Positions 59,201 through 64,000 of a DNA stretch of 64,000 nt are shown here, piece after piece (the first letter of the stretch is position 1; each line of letters begins with the position of its first letter). This DNA is from Erwinia amylovora (GTDB taxonomy: Bacteria; Pseudomonadota; Gammaproteobacteria; Enterobacterales; Enterobacteriaceae): assembly GCF_017161565.1 (NCBI RefSeq), contig NZ_CP066796.1, positions 3,038,001 to 3,102,000 on the forward strand, read 5' to 3'. The notes beneath the pieces are model-generated. The model had not been told where the DNA came from, made no database searches, and saw nothing but the letters and a program-made list of their open reading frames with translations. The position numbers were made by a program, and so were the translations under genes.

Positions 59201-60183
59201 ATAAATTGATACTCAATTATTGGTAAATCTTCAAATGCTGAATTAACGAGGAATTGGTCGAACTGGTAGAAGCTGTCTGCGACGTGACTTGTTAGCTCCA
59301 GATACTTACTGTTCAAATTCTCTGGCGCACTCTTACAAGGTTTTCTCATTCCATTCATATAAATTTGTCTTGATGCATCAACGCCCTTTTTACGACGCTC
59401 CTGTTCATGGCGGATGCCATCAGCTATATCAGGCAGAGAGTAAAGTTCTCCTGTGGGGCACTGAGATATAATCTTGTCTGCCAGCTTCCTCTTAGTGAGC
59501 CATGATTTGACCGCCGTGCTATAATTGTTGAAGAGCGGAATCAATGCGTTCATTTTTCTGTATCGTATGTATTCGAGAACGGCAACAGCACTGGTTTCGT
59601 TGAATGGCATCACATAAGCGACTTTGTCTGGTGAATGTCGGGCCATAAAATAAATGGCCGGCGCCTGGAGATAACCTAGTTGATCTTCTGTGAAATGACC
59701 ACTTAACGCATATTTCCATATTACATCACCGGCTTTGACGGCTTCTTCTGCGCTATAGTTCGATTTTTTAACATCACTTAAAAACCTCGTTCCTGCATAA
59801 AGAGAAGCGAATTTCTCACCGTGCAGTACAAAAGTTTTATCTAAAGTATCGGCAAACTTGAGAAAGGGCATCTCTTCATGAAGTATAGAATTCCACATCT
59901 TTTTAAATGCATCAGTATAATTTTCTCCAAGCCTTTTTAAATAGAGATTACCGTAACTATACAGCTTTGTTACAGAGAAGACATCCTTAATAGCAATGGG
60001 CGTATAATCAAAAGGATAAGGATGAAAGGACGCAATTTTTTTTGTAATATTCTCCACCAGGGAACTTCCCAGAACATTACTGAAAAACCAGAAGCGAACC
60101 GCAGATTTTTCCTGCTCCAGAGATAATAACTCATCCTCTCCCCCGCCATACAGGTCGGCGGAAGATAATATTATTCTGGCCAA
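56206..60183 (-). CDS. Large multidomain toxin/effector-like protein with C-terminal EreA/ChaN/TIKI-like domain
   Basis: A 1325-residue product with low similarity to anything I can name. The N-terminal ~450 residues are mainly helical. A hydrophobic Gly/Ala-rich stretch (about 505-580; LSLTPGVGIATNLSGRFAIS, GIATVGKAGIALAVKN) could insert in membranes. A beta-rich segment follows (about 650-900), with repeated units such as FDDVYYKVDED and IYIKYENVYFRLKN. The C-terminal 300 residues carry GESHSS (~1030), MEHLQ (~1060) and GNTHSNTF (~1168), the conserved positions of the EreA/ChaN/TIKI fold, also present in the Pasteurella multocida toxin C2 domain. The start is a TTG overlapping the upstream gene by 13 nt. 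The gene is strongly A+T-rich, suggesting transfer. Confidence 0.7.
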   Translation of the reverse strand: MARIILSSADLYGGGEDELLSLEQEKSAVRFWFFSNVLGSSLVENITKKIASFHPYPFDYTPIAIKDVFSVTKLYSYGNLYLKRLGENYTDAFKKMWNSILHEEMPFLKFADTLDKTFVLHGEKFASLYAGTRFLSDVKKSNYSAEEAVKAGDVIWKYALSGHFTEDQLGYLQAPAIYFMARHSPDKVAYVMPFNETSAVAVLEYIRYRKMNALIPLFNNYSTAVKSWLTKRKLADKIISQCPTGELYSLPDIADGIRHEQERRKKGVDASRQIYMNGMRKPCKSAPENLNSKYLELTSHVADSFYQFDQFLVNSAFEDLPIIEYQFITAKESIMCPVDFSMHTDKPRGLSIRPVRDMDIKVSLEKTELISVMQAAEERIYALVEQIETAGGYKVIRVDRDILKFISAGILDYNKFAANCRVVGNELKSNHDTFFFSIKSVLNTVVAREGNIEFLVNFLSAKHRENLYHSLYESGNDQSDFISMWNVLKHIIPLYDCIDGIVKNEPAQALPSCLMDALSLTPGVGIATNLSGRFAISLSTGIRHGIATVGKAGIALAVKNTLKHVSLPSIGEMAILGKTALRSIDPGFELLSTASRSFSAKIKVLLASDKNTADLAARITPSNAIGSRQLAPADEALMALVPGTELRIPLKSIVNNNGQNVYVRFNPETGEAFGIHYHLEGEQLHQIAMKYPVESDYAENNLEYTLGDVTPLNRDNLLTLTSDGKGVYRYIDAFTHQITHALKINGQFYRVRPGGQEWLWHVDGKNDIKLARFDDVYYKVDEDKIMDVKYTTCRSRRAPTGHCIRLSPKLENAFKENKRWGVTIHDIPYIRPADSHPGLYIDADRKIYIKYENVYFRLKNEHKNKPDDILSVIRPKTGLFSGNVITRRIAEVTVSRQKGAYHFTTPEENMSECAGVSKDVSELHSAMRRLSFADYHSYDIPEEMRETIQVMDKKTLQDRDYYFHGLRPSQQDVVDKFRKITDDMLLDAEEFFKREAGNFNKCDIPTIASTDEPKDVLKKIYDKAGGIVIGESHSSIASKKFIVDNIDRLYENGVRTIFMEHLQKDMHQADLDNYLVTGKMTDNLQRFIIQLDRDYATDYEGKYSFMGLIKAVQQRHIRITAIDSFVSYYGLKPGQAGTNRVKLMNYYSHLLINKYQLHHQNKWIALVGNTHSNTFFNIPGVAELNRAVGTRVRDIPQNEAGGIFKDPGEVCNSIQSCRGNVLQGDILLEMAVVNPPGWVTIPRIRNTLKKPGHFAICRKGNKNVLTYMNRDSVIQDIPIESGEDNKFYLDTNENKWQGVASERFERLDAMIDFIINERGMKLLAL

Positions 60184-61073
60184 TATTCTGTATCTGTTAT
60201 TTTGCCCGACGGAGCCATCCCCCCCCGACCAAGCAAATAACCTGCGGCAGCATACAGCATAATTTCTTTACTGACATTCACTTCATCCAGATAATTTTCG
60301 TTGTAGAGAAGCCAGCTAATTTTCCGGTTTACCGGTTTTATTTTTTCGGGAATATCAACATGCCGCCTTCCCCTTGGGTTAGCTATCTGTACCTTAGTTG
60401 TAGATATTTTTTCTTCTCCTGGTACCACATCTGAAAGGGAGCGAAATTGATAGCTGTTACTGCTCACTGCATCATCATGATCATACGGATGAATACCCAA
60501 TGAGTCCTCCGGCGTTCCGCCACTACCGCCAGGCGAATGGTCAGAAGTGAGAGACCACGTAGCGGGTTGATCCTCGGTGAAATTCCCCGACTTTCTTCTG
60601 AAATAATATCCGCTGCCTAAGCCCGCTCCGGCGAGTAAAGCCGCGCCAAGGGCAATCCCTACTTTCCCCTTCAGCAATAGCGGCAGGATCTGGTGCTCAT
60701 TCTGTCTGCGGCGCGAATCATTGATTAACTCAGCTTCGCTGCGCAAAGCCTCACCCTCTGACTGGATCCCTTTCAGTTCAATATCCTGCTTGCAGGGCAG
60801 ATATTCACGCCAGGGTGATCGCTCGCGTAACGACCTGTAAACCCCCATCCCGGTGTTGATAACAGGATCGACCAGATACCTCGCGGTCGAATTGGTCACG
60901 GATTTCAGCAACCCGTTCAGTGAGGTTGACTGCTCGTCAATCCCGGAAGCAGTTCCCGACGTACAGGGGATGATGATCTGTGGTGAAGTCTGCAAATTGA
61001 TATTGGTCACGATGCGATCTCCATTGACAGGTGGGTTGGCATAACACCTATCAAGGTAATGGAAGTCGCTCAT
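60171..61073 (-). CDS. Unknown protein with one membrane helix, upstream partner or detached N-terminus of the toxin-like gene
   Basis: The 300-residue product is not recognised. Its first ~60 residues are polar and rich in Ser, Thr, Asn and Gln, as many type III effectors are. A single Gly/Ala helix lies near 136-157 (GKVGIALGAALLAGAGLGSGYYF) and a shorter hydrophobic stretch near the end (EIMLYAAAGYLLG). The ATG at 61073 has only a weak ribosome-binding site. It overlaps the 1325-residue gene by 13 nt in a different frame, so the two are either a translationally coupled pair or one former gene split by a frameshift. No hrp-box motif was found upstream. Confidence 0.6.
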   Translation of the reverse strand: MSDFHYLDRCYANPPVNGDRIVTNINLQTSPQIIIPCTSGTASGIDEQSTSLNGLLKSVTNSTARYLVDPVINTGMGVYRSLRERSPWREYLPCKQDIELKGIQSEGEALRSEAELINDSRRRQNEHQILPLLLKGKVGIALGAALLAGAGLGSGYYFRRKSGNFTEDQPATWSLTSDHSPGGSGGTPEDSLGIHPYDHDDAVSSNSYQFRSLSDVVPGEEKISTTKVQIANPRGRRHVDIPEKIKPVNRKISWLLYNENYLDEVNVSKEIMLYAAAGYLLGRGGMAPSGKITDTEYWPE

Positions 61074-61399
61074 CAATTTCAGTCAGTTGACATTTATTGA
61101 TAGCAAATAACGCTCTTATTCCTTACGGTGCCAGGACGCATCAACGCCGCTTACGTTGCGACATTCCCTATCTGTCACACAACATGTCGCCATAACTGAG
61201 CTGCGGCACCGCAGACGGAAGGAATACCCGGCTTTGCACAACGATAAATGCCGCCGCAGCCAGCGGAGGCCCCTGCAAGCGTCCGCGGCTCAGCCCGGAA
61301 CTGATGGTTACCAGCGCGGCAAGCACCGCCTTTGGTCATCCTTTTTTTTGGCTTCCCCCCTCACCAGGGGGTGGGCAGAAATGCAGGCTTAAGTGACAA
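61074..61399. other. Intergenic region between the effector-like gene and the receptor pseudogene
   Basis: About 325 nt without a supported gene. The right-hand part may contain unrecognisable remnants of the missing N-terminal plug domain of the receptor pseudogene. Confidence 0.4.
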
Positions 61400-63015
61400 G
61401 CATCGGGTCGTCTTTCGTTGTCATATCAGCGCTACGGCGGCTGGTATGACGGCAAAGGTGACGAAGTCATTATCGATAATACCCAAACCAGCTTGCAGTT
61501 CAGACAGGCTGGACCTGATGGGCACCGGCACGCTTAACATTGACGACCATCAGCAGCTGCAGCTGACCACACAGTACTGCATGAACGAGTCGGACGGCAG
61601 CACGGTCTTTTCCTCGGCGAAAACTTCTCGGCAGTGACCGGCGAGGGGAAAGCGTATAACTCCGGCAACCTCAATTCTGACTACCTGCAGGGAACTGAAC
61701 GTCATCTGATTAACCTGCAATACTCCAATGTCGATTTCCTTGGGCAGGATCTGGTGGCTCAGGTCTATTACCGTGATGACAGCCTGACCTTTTACCCGTT
61801 CCCAACCTTGACCAAAAGCCAGGTAGCCAGCATCGGCGCTTCCCGGCAGAAAACTGACTTTTATGGCGGCAAGCTGACGCTGAACGGTAAACCTGTCGAC
61901 TCGCTGACGCTAACCTACGGCGTAGACGCCGACCATGAAAGCTTCAATGCCAATCAGCAATTCCTCAACCTGACAGAAGGCGCGCAAAGCGGCGGGATGA
62001 CGCTGGAAAACACCTATCACGTTGGCCGCTACCCCGACTACAGCATCACCAATCTGGCCCCGTTCCTGCAAAGCAGTTACCCCATTGATGCCATCACCTT
62101 AAGCGGCGGCGTGCGTTATCAATACACCGAAAACAGAGTCGATGACTTTGTGAGTTATGCGCAGCAGCAGGCCATTGCCAGCGGCAAAGCGACCTCCGCT
62201 GATGTGCCGGGCGGCAAAACCAGCTATAACAATTTGCTGTTTAACGCCGGCATACTCGGCCGTATTACGGAACGTTAGCAGGTATGGTTTAACTTTTCAC
62301 AAGGCTTTGAGATACCGGATGTCGCCAAATACTACGGTTCCGGCACCTATAATCTGGCAAATGGTCACTATAATTTGACCAACAGCGTTAACGTCAATGA
62401 CTCCAAACTTGATGATATCAAGGTAGACGCCTATGAACTTGGCTGGCGTTGTACCGGCGATAGCGTGTATACCCAGCTGCGGCTTATTATTCACTGTCTG
62501 ATAAAACCATCAGCATCAATAAAACCGATATGACCATCAACCTTGACGATGACTGACGCCGCATTTATGGCATCGAAGGTCAGATCGATTACTTCTTTGA
62601 TAACAGTGAGTGGAGCACCGGATCCAACTTTAACCTCATCAAGTCCGAAACCCGCGCTGATGGCAAATGGGATAAACTTACCGTCGACAGTGCCAGCCCT
62701 GCGAAAGTCAGCGCCTGGCTGAACTGGGCGCCGGGCGACTGGAGCCTGCGTTTGCAGAGCATGCAAACCTTCGACTTCTCGGATGCGGCGGGTAAAAAGA
62801 TCGACGGCTATCACACCGTGGATTTCCTCGGCAGCTACGATTTGCCCGTCGGCAAACTTAGCTTCAGCATTGAGAACCTGCTGGATAGAGCGTACACCAC
62901 CGCCTGGGGTCGACGTGCACCAGGGCTGTATAGCCCGACATACGGCGATGCCACTCTTTACAGCTATAAAGGCCGTAGGCGTACCTTTGGCCTGAACTAC
63001 TCGGTGCTGTTCTGA
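61400..63015 (+). pseudogene. TonB-dependent siderophore receptor, N-terminally truncated and frameshifted
   Basis: Pieces of one beta-barrel receptor run in order: RLSLSYQRYGGWYDGKGDE, DRLDLMGTGTLNIDD, the long frame 61634-62278, WFNFSQGFEIPDVAKYYGSG, YELGWRCTGD, YYSLSDKTISINKTD, RRIYGIEGQIDYFF, and a C-terminal end FGLNYSVLF with the terminal Phe of outer-membrane proteins. They are broken by frameshifts near 61500, 61610 and 62475, a TAG at 62276-62278 where CAG is expected, and a TGA near 62557. The signal peptide, TonB box and plug are missing. It would have imported a ferric siderophore; no functional product is possible. Confidence 0.88.
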
Positions 63016-63212
63016 TAGCTGATCGGTAAAGCACACCTGTAGCCGGTTGTCGTGCGCCGGCGGCGGTCGCATCCCCGCCGTCACAACCGGGCGAAACGGC
63101 GGATGATGGCGATGCTGGCGTGAAGGGATATTTAAGGTAAAAAGCCGGATTGATCTTTGGGATCGGCTCCGGCTTCATTTAGCAAAAATTAAAATATATA
63201 TCACTTATTAAA
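63016..63212. other. Intergenic region after the receptor pseudogene
   Basis: About 200 nt between convergent remnants. Nothing is recognised. Confidence 0.4.
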
Positions 63213-63386
63213 TCACCATCTTTTTTTTTCGACAGTGATTGTTTTTACTTTATTAAAATCCGCCAAAATACCTTTAACAGGAACATCTTCCCTTGAAATA
63301 AGTTCATAAAAAGGTTCCCTTTCATTTTTTGGCACATACTTATTTATTAAATAAACAAGTTTCTCTCTTAACTCTTTCTCTGTCAT
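63213..63386 (-). CDS. Small protein, candidate immunity protein of the Rhs tip
   Basis: A 57-codon frame reads MTEKELREKLVYLINKYVPK, then NEREPFYELISREDVPVKG, ending VKTITVEKKRW. It is intact and compact, rich in Lys and Glu, with no signal peptide. Its ATG follows the stop codon of the Rhs toxin-tip remnant by 5 nt, the usual place and spacing for a cognate immunity gene. I do not recognise the family; true immunity function is inferred from position only. Its final codons overlap an A-run of nine, so the C-terminus could be altered by a base miscount. Confidence 0.55.
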   Translation of the reverse strand: MTEKELREKLVYLINKYVPKNEREPFYELISREDVPVKGILADFNKVKTITVEKKRW

Positions 63387-63391
63387 AGCAT

Positions 63392-63973
63392 TTACTCTGG
63401 GAGGATGCTGATTTTGTCGAAGAATACTGAATAGCCTTTTTCTGCCGGTAATAATTGCAATGCTCCACCTTTTCCATATTGTGGATATGCACTGGTGAAA
63501 AGTTCATATCCCGGCCCTTTGTCGCCATTGGCAAGTGGAACTTTGACCTGAGGCACTCCATTTTTATAAAGTTGCAGAGTGTCGAATTCACCTAACAGTC
63601 GGGCATCACTCCATGAATCAGGGTTGCCTTTCTCATAAAATATTTGATAAACATCTCTGACTTCATGTCCTGTTTTATATTTTGTATATCAGAAATAACT
63701 TAATGGAGCCGACTTTCTTTCCATCGTTTGACTGGCAAATTTAGTGCTCATCTATCGATAAGCAGTAGAAGGCATCGTCACACTTGCTCAAGCAGGTCCC
63801 ACATAAAAATCAGATTTGCATTTACTCAACCCCAGCGGATAAAGCCAACTTAACGGATTCGGCGCATACGCATACAGGTTAAGCCCATCACGAAAACTTT
63901 GTCTTAACATTTCCTCAGAACTATATTTCTCAATAGTTAGCCATGAATATTTCCTGCCAATTATATTATTCAA
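63392..63973 (-). pseudogene. Decayed Rhs C-terminal tip with toxin domain
   Basis: The segment DGLNLYAYAPNPLSWLYPLGLSKC is the hallmark end of the Rhs core, after which variable toxin domains begin. The same frame then continues for about 130 codons through STAYR, YTKYKTGHEVRDVYQIFYEKG, SWSDARLLGEFDTLQLY, YPQYGKGGALQLLP and VFFDKISILPE to a TAA at 63392-63394. Three stops interrupt it (63788-63790, 63752-63754, 63689-63691) while the frame itself is preserved. Upstream of RDGLNLY the usual Rhs core is absent, so this is a displaced tip or the end of a broken rhs gene. The toxin domain may be ADP-ribosyltransferase-like, but this is uncertain. Confidence 0.72.
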
Positions 63974-64000
63974 TCCATGATATTTATAGAACGTTTAATA

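Noticed and set aside
61074..61200. Search for an hrp box upstream of the effector-like pair
   Set aside because: No GGAACC-N15/16-CCAC pattern was found on the minus strand, so type III co-regulation is not supported.
1..64000. tRNA, rRNA, CRISPR arrays, prophage integrases and complete insertion sequences
   Set aside because: None was recognised on either strand in this reading; a covariance-model or IS database search would be needed to exclude small or degraded ones.

Overview
The window is chromosomal DNA of an enterobacterium. Nearly every core gene is in the order of the E. coli region that spans the 0/100-minute point (yjjU to ispH), read here in the opposite orientation. The protein sequences, the moderate GC content, the missing E. 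coli neighbours and the mix of Rhs, effector-like and siderophore-receptor debris fit Erwiniaceae best, probably the Erwinia amylovora/pyrifoliae/tasmaniensis group. The species is inferred from pattern only.

Layout. 1-4899: ispH (cut by the window edge), fkpB, lspA, ileS and ribF, closely packed on the minus strand. 5215-6906: rpsT (plus) and nhaA, with nhaR absent. 7371-10536: dnaJ and dnaK with a sigma-32 promoter; dnaK is split by a one-base shortening of an A-run. 11067-12218: an inserted acyltransferase. 12346-20026: mog, talB, yaaA, and thrLABC with a complete Thr/Ile leader peptide and attenuator. 21015-27626: arcA, creA (no creBCD), rob, an orphan Phd-like gene, gpmB, yjjX, trpR and slt. 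28358-36709: deoR, ettA, a LysR/oxidoreductase pair, and a two-gene secretion locus of a ShlB-type outer-membrane transporter with a glycine/serine-rich lipoprotein. 37074-42903: nadR, radA, serB, ytjB and the HipA-like yjjJ (no lplA). 43050-49706: deoD, deoB, deoA and deoC under a CRP/DeoR-type control region, then yjjV, yjjU and ytjA. 49829-52306: osmY and prfC.

Beyond prfC the E. coli-like order stops and an accessory region begins. It holds a second acyltransferase, a tag-like DNA glycosylase beside an ADP-ribosylglycohydrolase, and an A+T-rich pair of overlapping genes (300 and 1325 residues) that looks like a large toxin or effector ending in an EreA/ChaN/TIKI-like domain. After these come a decayed TonB-dependent receptor and, at the window edge, a decayed Rhs tip followed by a small intact gene in the immunity position.

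The most interesting loci are the two-gene toxin, the lipoprotein/ShlB pair, the Rhs tip with three in-frame stops, the 12-bp tandem repeats abutting the yjjJ start codon, and the broken dnaK frame. No tRNA, rRNA, CRISPR array or recognisable insertion sequence was seen.
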